In this document: piece by piece, positions 13,901 to 25,575 of the stretch | Position numbering within the stretch: position 1 is the stretch's first letter | Layout: every line of letters begins with the position of its first letter | Assembly: GCF_009870125.1 (NCBI RefSeq) | Contig: NC_046680.1 | Location: 22,835,501 to 22,899,500 of the forward strand | DNA from: Drosophila pseudoobscura | Lineage: Eukaryota; Arthropoda; Insecta; Diptera; Drosophilidae | Direction: 5' to 3' | DNA length: 64,000 nt | Program-made: the position numbers and the translations under genes | The notes under the pieces: model-generated | What the model was told of the DNA's origin: nothing | The model's database searches: none | Seen by the model: only the letters and a program-made list of their open reading frames with translations

Positions 13901-16900
13901 CGCTTCAGTCCACCTGTGTGTGTGGCATGCTACATTAAACATTTAAATACGCTTCTGAGCAGCCCCTGTCGATTCGGGGCACAGGAGGATGCTGCTGAGT
14001 GGGTTAAGAGGAAGGCGGAACCAAAACTTCAGACACGAGATTTCCTGCATCCTGCAACGGCCCCCTGCCACTGCAGACACTCGTGCAATAAGCCAAATTG
14101 TAGCTCAAAGATACATCCTCGTGGCTGCAGCCTGAAGTCTGACCTGAAGCACTGCTCCAACTATTAACTTTGGCGAAGATTGCGAGACTTTTCGGTGCTT
14201 GACTCAAAATGCAAATACCCAGTCGAGCACATCAAAACCCTCCAAGTTGCCCCGCTAAGTTGCCACTTTGCCACACACGCGCACACACAGATACTCATAC
14301 ACATGTGTAAGAGTGTGTGGTGACGGCTGCTGCTGTTTCTACTGCATCTCCCGGCAAGCACTTTTCAAAGCCAACTTCACATTATGTCAAGCAGCGCGCT
14401 ATAGTATATTCATTTTTTCTGCTTTACATTTTCCCGTATTTTTTCGGGAGCGTAGCGCGCGTCAGGCCTTCTCACCGACAACGTCTTCTTTATTTCGTCA
14501 AGCATTACATCTACGGTTGTCGAGGGTAGCAAGAGGCAGTTTATCTCGGCCCAAAATACACAACTCGAGCGATCTATTATATAGATTTTAAAGGTATTAA
14601 ATGCTTAAGCTTAATGAAAAGTCGAGCAGGTTCGATATACACATATGTATGTTGCAGATTATTGGTAAATGGAAAGTGCGTAATATGTGGGTTGCATGAC
14701 GATCAGCTCGAGACTGGCCAAGGGCAGGCGGACCCTAACGTAGTTGAGAGGGCACTGGGTATTATTTTTGGAACTTATAGAATAGATGGAATAGATTAAT
14801 AAATATATTGTGACTATTAAATTTAGATTCGAGGAGAAACATTGACGATACATAGTACATTTCCTGGTAATATATCTCTCTCTGAAGATTCTCCACCTGC
14901 CGAAGGGTATCCCCATACTCGTTATCAAGCCTCCGTCATCTTTAAAACATTATCCTCGCCTGCCTGCCGGCTCCTGCGGGGCCTGCCTTCCTGCCTGCTG
15001 TGCGCTAAGAGACCAATCGGCACTTGGTGTGTGGGGTGGCTCTAGAGATTCCAGTCACCACCCCCTCTGAGGAGGCGCCTCCTGACATTTACGATATTCC
15101 TGGGCATATTTTTTTCGGTGCCTCCCACCACCACCGCTGCCGCCCCTCTACGTGACTGTTTTATTTGATGTTAATGTGGCTCCTCGGAGGGGGTTTCCAC
15201 AGCAGGTTGGCCCATTTTCCAGCGACTTTAAAGTGAAGCCACCGCTGGCATCCTCTGGAACACCTCCATTCTGCATCGTGAAATGCGTCACACTCCTTAA
15301 GCATTATGAATGCCATAGGATTTATTTTGATATCCAAAAATGGTATAAGGAGGAACCTCACCCTGGGTCTGTTTCGGAGAATGTGAATGAAAAATGTGCC
15401 CAAGTTACTTTTGACATTTTGTCATCTTAAGCTCTATTTCTTCTGTAGCTGCTTGTTTATGCCATTGCCACAGAAAATTGATTTATTTTGGCCCCATGAA
15501 TCTTTTACTTTGTGACTTGAGGAGTTGGCCAAGTTAACGCAACGGGCGGGATTATGGCCTAATAAATGGCCCAAACAGAAATGCCAATAAACGAGTCATT
15601 CAATGAAAATTTTCAGGCTTTCTTTGAAAATTGATTTACTCTATTCCTTTGTGGACCATCTTTTGTTTTGTTTTTGTTTTTCCCTTTTTATGTCGATTTT
15701 CCCCAGCCCTTTTCTGACTTTTTTTTGCACCTCTTTCCATCAGAACAAAGCTTTTGTTTCCGTTTGAATGGTGTTGTTTTTACATGAAACATAATAATTT
15801 GCATGATTTAAAAAATAAATAAAATAATTTACTGCTGAAAAGGAAATAATGTTGCGAATTCAATCAGGACAATCTGCTGGTTAAATCTCTTGGGGATTTC
15901 ACGTTGACTACACAACACTCCTCATCCCCTGCTTATCGCTGTTTAATTTCCTTTTACTTTGGTCGCAACTTTTCATATTGGTTTTCCGCTCTGCGCTCCA
16001 CGCCCCCGCCACAAGCCACGCACTGCAGCATTATTCATTCGGGCATAAGAATTCTGTTTGTCTCTTTGTTTGTTTGTTTTTCTGCTTTTAAATCATTTAA
16101 GCCGCATTATTTTTCAACGAATGGGAGACCAGAGGGGGGGGGGGGGGGTGGGGAACCCAGGCGGACGGCGGAAGGGGGCTGGCGGAAAAGCAGGAAGAAG
16201 AAGGAACCAACAGTCGGAAACGCAAAAAGTTGCACAAACATCAACTGCAACGGCAACAGAGTGTGCAACTGCAACAGCAACTGCAACAACATGATTCACT
16301 CATATTTCCCTGTACATTTATTTATTTATTCAGAGCTGCATTTCATTTTATTTCATTTCGGTTTATTCTCGCCCAGAACGAAAACTATATTTTTTTGTTC
16401 ATGTACAAATATTTCTCCCTTTTCATGTGCAACAAGGATACACAGGAGCGGTAGAGGGGAGGGCCGGAGGCAGGAGTGCGTGTGCAGGTTATAACAATAA
16501 AAGGATTCTCTTTATACTCACATGCTGCAAGCGGTCTCTGCCTCCACGGCCACAGCCGCCACAGCCTCCACAGCCTCCGGCCCCGCCCTCGCCTTCACTT
16601 TTCACTTTTGCTATTTGTTCTGTCACTTCCGGTGGCAACGAATCAAAAAAAAAAAGGCCGCCCGCATGTCCTCTCTGTGTCCCTTTATCCCTTATGCCTT
16701 CTCCTGCTTGCCTTTCGCATATTTGGGTACCCCATCCCATCCGCTTTTGCCTGCCACATCCGTTCTCCGTCCTTGTAGCTGCCACACTTTTTTCGGAGAA
16801 GCTCTGTTGAAGGCGTTTATTAAATGTCACACTGCGCATTTGCCGACGGCCGGCCGCGTCTTCCTTCCTGCCACACCACCCGCCCTCCCCTCTGGGATGC

Positions 16901-19900
16901 TGCTGCTGCTGCTGCCGCTGCTGGCCCCAAAAGCACAATGGCACTTGTCGCGTTCGGAGATTTCACTTTGTTGTCCTGTTGCCAGATATCTCTCCGGATT
17001 TGCCTCCTTCTTCGTGTTGACTTAATGTTACGCATTTTTAGTTGCCACCCACTCCGACTACCACTCCCACTGCCACTCCCGGTCGGCGAGTGTCCTTTAA
17101 CCCATCTCTGTGACAATTTCATTTATTTTCTCGTTTTCCGCTTTACGTTTGTCGTCAACCTTTTTGTCTCGCTTGGTGTCTCCTCCTGAAACTCAATTAC
17201 TTTGCCTGCAATTGTATCGGTTGGCTTTAGGCCCCCTCTCCCCCTCCCCATCACCCTCCCAGTCGCTGCCCCGCCGTGTGGCAGCAGCAGCACCGTTCTG
17301 ACCTTTGCAACATGGCGCGTTTACACAACAATTACTGTGTGCACATTTCTCGCATAATTTAATAATAATGGAAATTATTATTATGATGTCACCCCCCTCC
17401 CCGAAGCCAACCATAAAATTAAAAGTAATCACAATAAATATCTATAGAGATAGCATAATTTATGCGGGAACTTAATTTATTAAAGCACTTGCATAATTGT
17501 TAATACCCTTTTTTGTGGGACGCGGAGAGCAAGAGAGAGAGAGCGGAGGCGAGGGGAGACTTACAAGCGACTTATTTTTCAACAGTCAGCATTCCTTGTT
17601 CGTCTAGATGGCAATTGCATTACCCGATAAATATCCAAATTAAGACATTTCAAAAGCGCAAAATTTTCTTTTGCTTAATGCCATTTTCCCCGATTCGTTT
17701 CTTTTTTTTATTTGGCTTTCCATTGCACAATAACAAATTACGAAACAATGCAACAAAAGGAAAAACCTCCTCCATTGCAAAGTGTATTTATTTTTAATTA
17801 TTTTATTTTATATGTTGCAAGCGGACAAGCAGCTGCTGTTGCTGCTGCTGCTCCTGGCAGTCGAAACAAATCGAGAATATTCCTGAAATTAAATTGCAAT
17901 GAAATACGGAATGAAATTCTCCAATTAAATGCAGAAATTCGTTGCCCCAAAGGGGGCGCAGGCGTGAAACAGGAACAGGAACCAGCACTGCAGCCAGGAC
18001 TCTGGACAAAGTATTCAATTACAACAAAAATTTTGTGCCGGAAAACCAGATAAATAGTGTGAAAGAGATAGCCGAAAGGGCAGCCAGAGAGGGAGCGAGA
18101 GAGAAGGAGAGTGAAAATGTTGTACTAAATAAAACGTAGCCTCAAGTATTCTTGTGGCAAGCTGTTGAGAGAGTAACCAAAAAAGGCAGAAGCAAACTTT
18201 TCCTTACAGAAAGAGAGAGGGCTTGAAGAGAGAAGGGACTTCCCTTCCAGACAGACAGAACGCCCTGGCTGTTGCCACCCCCTCCCCAGTACCATGCCCG
18301 GTGCGGTACTTGAGCAAAAGTTTGCTCAGGTGCAAGGCACTTGTGGCACGGGAATGCGAGAGCCTCCTCCGCTTGAGAGTATCAATTAGTGAAATGAAAT
18401 TTCTCCTACGCCTTTTCGCCATCTCTCAACTGTACTCACATCGATGCTATCTGTTTTTTTCCGTCTTTCAGAGCACGGCGGAGCCCGTGTACTCCCCCAC
18501 GATGGCCGGTGGGCTCTTCTCGATAGACCGGGAGTACTTCAACCGCCTGGGGACCTACGACTCTGGCTTCGATATCTGGGGCGGCGAGAATCTGGAGCTG
18601 TCCTTCAAGACCTGGATGTGCGGCGGCACTCTGGAGATTGTGCCCTGCTCCCATGTGGGCCACATCTTCCGCAAGCGTTCCCCTTATAAGGTAAGTGCCA
18701 TTCGGTCAATTATCGAATCGCAAATGGAAATGGAAACGGAAATGGCAATCTGTCGGTCGGTACATCTGTTTCTGAGGGGCAGAAATTGCTGGACAATGAA
18801 TGCCAGTGGTTGCCAAAACCAATATTGATATACCATCCAACCCATCAACACCCACTGCCCAAGTCTCGCCCACTGCTCATTAACGACCTAGAGGTGGATA
18901 CCTATGTAGAGTGGTATGGAAGTGAGTCTGATGCCTGGGGGAAAGACCAAAAGAATTTAAAACTCTTACACAACATCACGTGCTGTATGGCTGTGTGTTG
19001 TGTGCGTTGTGTTCTCGGCATCGCTTTGTGTGGCCAGCCTCAGGACCAGTTACCAGCCGAGGTTCGTGTTTGGTCAACAGTGTCCCAATACCCGCCGCTC
19101 ACACCCCACACCCCACACCCAACACACCCACTATCACCACCACCACATAGTCTACTCTACCCGTTTCCCCATCCACTCCTCGGGCCTTGCACAATGCCAG
19201 CCGCAAAGCAGCAACATGGAGGGACCTCGACATGGACATGCAATGTGGCTGTCTTTGCCATGTGTGTCCTCCTTTACCAGCAACTTCGGATGGCAACTAC
19301 TGCCACTGCCACTGCCACTGCCTCTGCCTCTGCCTCTTGGGGCTGCTTCAATTATCAACGGTTTACGCTTGACAAAAGTTTGGCAACTGTTTGGATGTCA
19401 ATACCGCAACACACAGAGCTTCAAAGCATGCTCTCGGAGTGGAACTAACCCGAACCCGAACGTCCAAATCCTCAGGGAGTTTCGTCCTCAAGATGAGTTG
19501 CCGATAAACAAGACAGATATGGAGAGAGAGAGAAAGAGAACAGAGGACCACTAATGGACAGCTACATGATATTTAATTTCGCACAATAACACATTCCTAG
19601 TAGTAAATATGTACTCTAGTTCATGAATAGTAATCGTTCGATTGTTTCGGATAACATTTATCGATAAATTATAAACATGTTTCCATCAGAAACAGCAACA
19701 GATCGACACATTTATCGTTTGGGTATCGATTGTGGCGACAGCCCTTCGCAAATTCAATAAACGTCAGTGCAAAGCACTAAATCTTCCAGTCCTGGCATCC
19801 GCCACACCCACTGCTGCACCAACCACCTCCCCCATCCGTCCTCTCACGGCTCTGCTTTCCCGCTGGCAACATGAAACGAGCAGCGACAATACACAGGGAC

Positions 19901-22900
19901 AGGGAAACACAAACACAGAACAAGACACACAACAGGCGGACAATGCCCATGAGGTCTGAGGTGGGGTGGTGTGGTAAAGGGGCAATAAAGAGGTGAAGTG
20001 AAGGCAAGGACCAGGTAGCCAGAGACAACCACAACAGGAGCAGGAGCTGAGGCAGCAGCAACCAGCAGAAGCCTTACATAATGCCACTAAGCAAAAGCCA
20101 CTCATTCAGGTAATTAGGCTTTGTTGTCCACCTCTCCTGCTGCCTCTGCTGCTGCTGCTGCGCCTCTTCATGGCCACTCCTAGGACCTGGATCTGGACCT
20201 GGACATCGTCGAGAGCTCTGGCTGCATTGTTCTGCTCTACCTCCACTTTACTCCACTTCACTCCACTACACTCTGCTCTGTTCTGTTTGCTGACCAAATA
20301 TTTCCATTGACTCTGGCTCTGGCACCCGCCCGCCCGTTCAGTGATTGCGTTTGCCTTGGCCGTGCCTTTCCCTATGCTATCTTTTACCTTTCCCTCGCTT
20401 TCCTGGGAAAACTATGGAGGCCATAGAGCAGTCCACTCACCACTTTCTGTTTTCCCTCCAATTGCAGTGGCGTTCGGGCGTGAATGTGCTGCGAAAGAAC
20501 TCGGTGCGACTGGCGGAGGTCTGGATGGATGAGTACTCGCAGTACTACTACCATCGCATCGGGAACGACAAAGGCGACTGGGGCGATGTCAGCGATCGTA
20601 AGAAACTGCGGTAAGTTGTGGGGAGGATGAGAACAAGAATTCATCCCAATCACAATTCCAATCCCAATCCCAAATGCTCATCCCAGGGAGGACCTGCAGT
20701 GCAAGAGCTTCAAGTGGTATCTGGACAACATCTATCCCGAGCTCTTCATACCCGGCGATGCGGTGGCCCATGGCGAGGTAAGTCCTTTGGTTTCCCCAGT
20801 GTTGTCAACACCCCCACCCCAAACCCCAATCCCTAGGACCAGCCCCACACCCATCAACTGAAACACTAACCCTGAAAACTGGTTCCAACCCACACGATAT
20901 TAATCCCAATTCGCAGATAAGAAACCTAGGTTATGGCGGTCGCACCTGCTTGGACTCTCCAACCGGAAAGAAGCACCAGAAGAAGGCCGTTGGTCTCTAT
21001 CCCTGCCATCGCCAGGGCGGCAATCAGGTTTGTTTTGCAACAATCTCAGCAGCCCTGCGACCGCCACAAACTCCGTTCAACAAGCACAAGAAAACCGTAA
21101 ACCGAAAACCGAAAGATACAACCTCTTTGATCCGTACTCCCACTTCGTTGCTACTAAACACTTTGTCCAAAACTAATATCTTTCTATATATACATCTGGC
21201 AATGTGGTGGCATTCTCCCCAACTCTAAGATTTTATAAGACTCTTTGATACTTTGCTTTGAACAGCTCTCAGGTCTCAGACCGATCTGAACTCTCTATGA
21301 ACTCTACATAAACTTAATTTCCAGATATCAAACATAGCGTCGGGCATGTGCCTAGATGGGCAGGAAAAGCGCGAAGAAGCGGCCACCGTTTCCGTGTATC
21401 AGTGTCACGGCCAAGGAGGAAATCAGGTATCCACATACCGGCCAGAAACGGAGGCATAGGCGGCGACCAGGCGGCCCGCCTGACGGCTGCCCGGCGCCCC
21501 ACCTCGTTCTTTTAACATTTACTTTTCTGTTTTCCGCTTTGTTGAAATTTGAGTTTTGTTGGTGTTTTGCTTCGGTTCCTGTTTCCTGATTTTTGCGCTT
21601 ATTTAGTGCTTTTCCGCTTCTCGTTTTGTTAATTTTCTGCTTGCCTTTTTGAATACAAACCCAAACCCACATCCAATTGACACTTGACAATACACTCCCG
21701 CTCCTCCAAGTCACATCATATCACATCATCATCATGGAATAATCCCACTAAAGAGGTTCAGGAACTCTATGCACTAAGTATCCCTGATTTTTCTAAGAAT
21801 TTCGATTTGAATTTTTGATGAAAACTTTATAGAATCCCTACAGATTCAATAGCGATCAAGGCTATAGAGAATTTTTGGGATCCATCCGTACGTTTTAATC
21901 ATTATAAAATTGAAAAGTGGTTTAGATTTAACCTCCATATAGCCTCTAAGTACTTTATTTGTTGAAAAGAAAACAATGTCTTTACTAGAAGACGTAAACA
22001 CTCTCTAAAAATCACTTTCATTTCTACCAAATGTCTATACCTGAAATCATCTTTAGGCCATAATCATCTAAAGCACAACCTTAGAAAAATCATATATTCT
22101 TTGAAATATTATTTGATAAATCATGAAACCCAACCCCTAATATTCCCACTTATGTTATATTCCGATCTAAGCTTGATTTTATTGTTACGTTTTGGAAAGT
22201 TTTTCCTTATTTGGTTTTTTGATTTTTGGTGCCTGTGCCTCCGCCGAAAGGTATTTCAAAAGTGGATCCTCGATAAGAGCTGACAACAATAACTGTATTT
22301 TTGCCTTTGTTTTTTTGTTATCCTTGTGAAAGTTCTGCGGTTTCGAGCACTAATTTTGACGGAGTTTGTGGCTAGTGTAATAAATTTTAGTATCGTATCG
22401 AAAATAATGTGGAGTGAAAGCATTTCATATTCAATTTACAATTTACAATTTGTTTGCATATCATAAGTGAAGGTATTTATCCGCAATTGTTGCCAAGCCA
22501 AGGCAAAAATTGCATTGACAATTTAACAGTTTTACAGGATACATACAATCAGATACAATCGCATAAAACACACACATTTACATTTACATTCACACGAACA
22601 CGCACATTGACAGACACTTATTTGAGGGTATTTTTGGTCGATTTATGCCATGTCACACAGAAATTAATTAAAACGCAATCATAAATAAAACTCTGAATGA
22701 TAAATCATTTGCATCGCTTTGGCTTCAGCTGCTGAGAGGTTGATTTTTTGTTGTCGTGTGGTGCGGCAACAACTAATGTTACAACAACAACAACAACAAC
22801 AGTTACAAAAAAGCACTAACGAGAACACTTGCAACAGCACACAGAGCTTCTGCTGCTGTTGCTGCTGCAAAAACACCAATTACGACTGCCATCGACAGAA

Positions 22901-25575
22901 ACTTCAAAAAGAAAATGGAGAAACCGACACAAATTGCACGCGCATGAGCAACAAAAACAGTTACAACTGTGAAAACTACAACAAAATTCAGAAATTCAAC
23001 AACTTTGACAGACAATAACGATAATTTCAATAGCATTAAACATCAAAAGGGCTCTTCAAAAAGCATTGCTTTTAGAATTACAGCAATGGCATAAGCTAAA
23101 ACAACAACACTAAGACAACTATTGGAATCACAACAGAAAAATTCTGAAATTTCTCCAACAGCAGAACTTCTTCACCAACAATTCGAGGGTCCACGAAAGA
23201 AAGACAAACAAAAAACCCGATTTAGAAACAAGAATTTTTGACAACTTAACAAGAAACAGAGGGCGACCCACACAACTCGGCAACAGACCAAACTACAGGC
23301 GAATGAACTGCAACAGACAATAGAATCCTTTACAACACACACACACACACACAAGCGCGCGCGCAAACACACACAGATACTGTGCCAATGTTTGCGTGAG
23401 GCTATGGTATATTCAGCATTTAAATGGGGGGAAAGTGTTGACCCCGTTCTACTGGCCGACCGACGCGTCGCGCTCCCTCGCTTCGAAATTGTCGTCCCAG
23501 ACAGACGGCAGCAAACAACAACTACAATGGCATTCGCCACGCCTACAACCATTCACCGCGCCTCCCCATGTACACACACGCACACACACATACAAATGGT
23601 AAGAGTGCAACAAAATAGAAACCGCATCCAAGTTGGAAAAGCGGCTGCGAATGAAATAATCAACATTTGCAAAGCAGTCGCAAAAAGTGCGGAAGGAAAA
23701 TGCGGGCCTAAACTCGTGGGCGTTTGAGCACGGAGGCGTGGTTTTTTTTCGAAAATTTTAATTTTGCATATCGTAGCGATTGCATGTGCACCGGCCAGCA
23801 GTTGGCCGGGGGACAAAGGATTGCCGTGAGAAGAATACGTCAAAGGATATGAATCCGGTAACCAGGAGGCTAAAACTTGTTCTACCACTGGCCGAATGTC
23901 CACATAATGTAAGAGCTCCGCCCATGAAAACGCGACTGGGCCAGGACAAATACGAGTACGGAGTGCGAAGTATCTGTGTGCCGGCAGAAAACAAATTGGT
24001 TCAGCGAGAGAGCATAAAAAAACAAAAAAGTAAAGCTAACCTTTGCGTTCGAAAGTGCTAGATACCCGTGCAGGTCAAATAAACTGTAGGGGAATGCAAG
24101 AGACTAGGTTTTTTTGTACATTAAAGCTCTTTCCGAGGCTGTTCCACATGCCTTATGTATCAACATGGGATCAGAATCATACTACCCCGTTTCGAGGGTA
24201 TAAAGAGAGCTAAATAAAATATACGCTAGATAAAAAAGAAAAATATAAAACGACATGCAAAAAATGTAATTAAAAACGCATCACGCACACAGAGGGGGAA
24301 AGCAATGAAGGCATGACGGAATGGGGGAAAGGAAATGGAAAAGAAATGCAAATCGCGAACACCAAGGGTGACAAGGGAGTGGGTGAGCAGTGGGGTAGTG
24401 GGTGGGTGGATGCCAGGAGAAAATAATAAGCAAGGATGAATATGAAGTAGATAGTTCTCTATCCGCAAGGAGGAGAAGCGTCCTTGGGAAGCCTACGTGA
24501 CACAACTGTAAGACAGCTCTTGTAGAAATCATTGGAGGGATTTCCGCTCATTCTACCCGAACGAAGGGGGAACTGTAACGAAAACGAGATACTCGATGGA
24601 ACTCAAATTTTGAAAGTCGACTGTTAAAACAATAACTGTAATTATCCGTGCAATGGGGGCCGCCTCCGTCCACCCCACCATTGAATGGCTCATCATTATT
24701 CCTGGCATTATTCCTGGTAGTCCTGGCAGCATTATAAAACGAATAAAGAATGGGAGGGAAGGGAGACTGTATGGACAGCAGGCGCGGAAACGGAAATGGT
24801 AGCAACACCAAATGGCGGCTGGTTACGACCAACCAACGAGAGCAAGTGTGGGAGGGAATGAGGGCTGTAGAGCAGGGCAAACAAAGGCATTTTCAGCGGG
24901 CCGCAGAATCAGAACGGGATTCAGAAGCCTGGTTCCGAGGTCCCTGCCATCTGGAATTGGCAACGGGGTTCAAATTATAAATAATCATGACCAGACTCAC
25001 ACAGACGCACCCATGCAGTGGACAGAACCTTAAATACACACACACACAATCACACAAAGCCACATACACAGAAACAGAGCTGCTTTTTGGCATTTAGTTG
25101 AATAAAACATTAATCTGTAATAAGATGTGAGATTGTAGTCCTGTAGTGCTGGAAAAACTTTTGGCTTGGCAATTGGCAGACCCACGCATCCGCATCCATC
25201 GCAATTTATATTAATATGATCCCTTTCCTTCTCCCGTTCCCCTGCAGTACTGGATGCTGAGCAAGGTGGGGGAAATACGACGCGACGACTACTGCTTAGA
25301 CTATGCCGGCAAGGAAGTGATACTCTATTCGTGCCACGGCGGCAAGGGAAATCAGGTGATGTTGCAGGGATATTTTTTAATGGGACACCCAACTAATCGA
25401 AGCTCAATTTCAGTTTTGGACATATCGTGAGAACACCAAGCAACTGCATCACGGCACCTCCGGCAAGTGTCTGTCCATCAGCGAGAAGAAGGATCAGCTG
25501 CTCATGGAGGAATGCAGCCAGTCCCTGACTCGACAGGAATGGTTGCTGGAGAGCTACGATAGCTCCAAATTGTGA
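868..25575 (+). CDS. Pgant9: Polypeptide GalNAc-transferase Pgant9, 3' eight exons (5' part lies before the window)
   Basis: Golgi type II enzyme that moves GalNAc from UDP-GalNAc to Ser/Thr, starting mucin-type O-glycans. Exons read from splice sites: 868-1061, 18472-18690, 20468-20610, 20687-20777, then either 20917-21027 or 21325-21426, then 25248-25355 and 25414-25575. All junctions keep frame and the end is TGA. The first exon encodes [13 protein letters not shown] and [10 protein letters not shown], the second [10 protein letters not shown] and the Gal/GalNAc-T motif [12 protein letters not shown], all typical of the family. The last exons form a ricin-type lectin trefoil with CLD and QGGNQ-like repeats (alpha, beta, gamma). 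The stem, transmembrane segment and DxH part of the catalytic domain lie upstream of the window. The symbol rests on the alternative alpha-repeat exons, a known Pgant9 trait, and on synteny with Idgf6 and Amyrel. Confidence 0.93.
1939..1983. repeat. CA dinucleotide microsatellite
   Basis: About 45 bases of nearly pure CACA with single-A interruptions, inside the Pgant9 intron. The apparent reading frames across it encode only VCVC or THTH runs and are not genes. Confidence 0.9.
4349..4384. repeat. Short TGCCA pentanucleotide tandem repeat
   Basis: Consecutive TGCCA units (about five, slightly degenerate at the ends) in the Pgant9 intron. No function is evident. Confidence 0.7.
5658..5663 (-). 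terminator. Idgf6 poly(A) signal candidate
   Basis: AATAAA on the minus strand, about 95 bases after the Idgf6 stop codon. Confidence 0.55.
5757..7371 (-). CDS. Idgf6: Imaginal disc growth factor 6, inactive chitinase-like secreted protein
   Basis: Glycoside hydrolase 18 fold protein of the IDGF family: secreted and growth-promoting, with roles in cuticle and other extracellular matrix. Exons on the minus strand: 7371-7224, 7055-6480, 6409-5757; 458 residues. The start gives a clear signal peptide ([20 protein letters not shown]), then [15 protein letters not shown]. The usual catalytic DGxDxDWE is here [10 protein letters not shown]: the catalytic Glu is Gln and the second Asp is Ala, so chitinase activity should be lost, as in all IDGFs. 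[20 protein letters not shown] and DFRGLC are further family motifs. It lies in the reverse direction inside a Pgant9 intron. A TCAGTT initiator sits on the minus strand near 7448-7443, and a possible poly(A) signal at 5663-5658. Confidence 0.97.
8987..9131. repeat. Four-unit degenerate minisatellite
   Basis: Four tandem units of about 33-40 bases: 8987-9019, 9020-9055, 9056-9095 and 9096-9131. Each has a core of G-rich start, TTCC(C/T)C, then AAATATAATA, then a purine stretch ending in AAA. Divergence between units suggests an old array. Confidence 0.75.
16133..16148. repeat. Poly-G run
   Basis: About 16 consecutive G bases followed by TGGGG, in the Pgant9 intron. Such a run can form a quadruplex and is also prone to sequencing length errors. 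Confidence 0.85.
18472..18690 (+). CDS. Pgant9: Pgant9 exon with the Gal/GalNAc-T motif
   Basis: 73 codons, phase 0 at both ends, bounded by TTTCAG and GTAAGT. It carries [15 protein letters not shown], the DIWGGEN core of the catalytic Gal/GalNAc-T motif, [10 protein letters not shown] and [16 protein letters not shown]. The WGGEN segment lines the UDP-GalNAc and acceptor site in structurally known GalNAc-transferases. Confidence 0.93.
18691..20467 (+). other. Pgant9 intron, no gene seen
   Basis: Intron of 1.8 kb between two catalytic-domain exons. It contains CACCCA-type and CTGCCA/CTGCCT-type short repeats. The open frames are low-complexity ([13 protein letters not shown]) and lack splice or start context. 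Confidence 0.65.
20468..20777 (+). CDS. Pgant9: Pgant9 exons at the end of the catalytic domain and the linker to the lectin domain
   Basis: Two exons, 20468-20610 and 20687-20777, are separated by a 76-base intron that splits an Arg codon (CG|G). They encode [19 protein letters not shown], the [10 protein letters not shown] segment, then [18 protein letters not shown] and [11 protein letters not shown], which leads into the lectin domain. The order and sequence follow the GalNAc-transferase family without gaps. Confidence 0.92.
20917..21027 (+). CDS. Pgant9: Pgant9 alternative lectin alpha-repeat exon, basic version (A type)
   Basis: 37 codons, phase 0 at both ends, between TTCGCAG and GTTTGT. 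It encodes the alpha repeat of the lectin trefoil: a CLD motif, then a lysine-rich loop (GKKHQKKA), then [11 protein letters not shown]. The exon at 21325-21426 encodes the same structural element with an acidic loop, so the two act as alternatives. In D. melanogaster, Pgant9 isoforms with oppositely charged loops are reported to differ in substrate preference and to affect salivary-gland mucin granules. Transfer of that behaviour to this species is inference. Confidence 0.9.
21325..21426 (+). CDS. Pgant9: Pgant9 alternative lectin alpha-repeat exon, acidic version (B type)
   Basis: 34 codons, phase 0 at both ends, between TTTCCAG and GTATCC. It encodes [12 protein letters not shown], an acidic loop (QEKREEAA), then [11 protein letters not shown]. 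It starts and ends at the same structural positions as the exon at 20917 but is three residues shorter. Both exons are multiples of three and both share splice phase. Including both would stay open but duplicate the alpha repeat, so exclusion must come from splicing control and not from frame. Confidence 0.9.
21427..25247 (+). other. Pgant9 intron downstream of the alternative exons
   Basis: Intron of 3.8 kb from the B exon to the lectin beta exon. It includes CAA repeats (22777-22800), a CA plus CG dinucleotide tract (23337-23380) and two A- and T-rich stretches. Splicing control elements for the alternative exons may lie here, but no specific motif can be named. Confidence 0.55.
23337..23380. 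repeat. CA/CG dinucleotide tract
   Basis: About eight CA units, then CG units, then CA units again, in the Pgant9 intron. Alternating purine-pyrimidine sequence of this kind favours Z-DNA. Confidence 0.75.
25248..25575 (+). CDS. Pgant9: Pgant9 last two coding exons, lectin beta and gamma repeats
   Basis: Exon 25248-25355 follows CCTGCAG and encodes [19 protein letters not shown] and [11 protein letters not shown], the beta repeat. A 58-base intron follows. Exon 25414-25575 encodes [27 protein letters not shown] and [14 protein letters not shown], then TGA, the gamma repeat. The CLD in the beta repeat is the GalNAc-contacting type of motif in this family, while the gamma repeat has CLS. Confidence 0.92.

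Larger units (their letters stand above)
7372..18471 (+). other. Pgant9 giant intron, second part
   Basis: Eleven kilobases between the Idgf6 start and the next Pgant9 exon. The first hundred bases or so must hold the Idgf6 promoter and 5' UTR. The rest has pyrimidine-rich tracts (7850-8000), a small minisatellite (8987-9131), a G-only run (16133-16148) and many CAG or GCA runs. Frames up to about 200 codons here overlap each other on both strands and show repeat-driven composition (His, Cys, Ala runs). I find no convincing gene or RNA. Confidence 0.55.

Noticed and set aside
14842-15430. Frames of 60-90 codons in the Pgant9 intron (14842-15045, 15152-15430)
   Set aside because: They lack a start context, splice sites and family resemblance, and reverse-strand frames overlap them.
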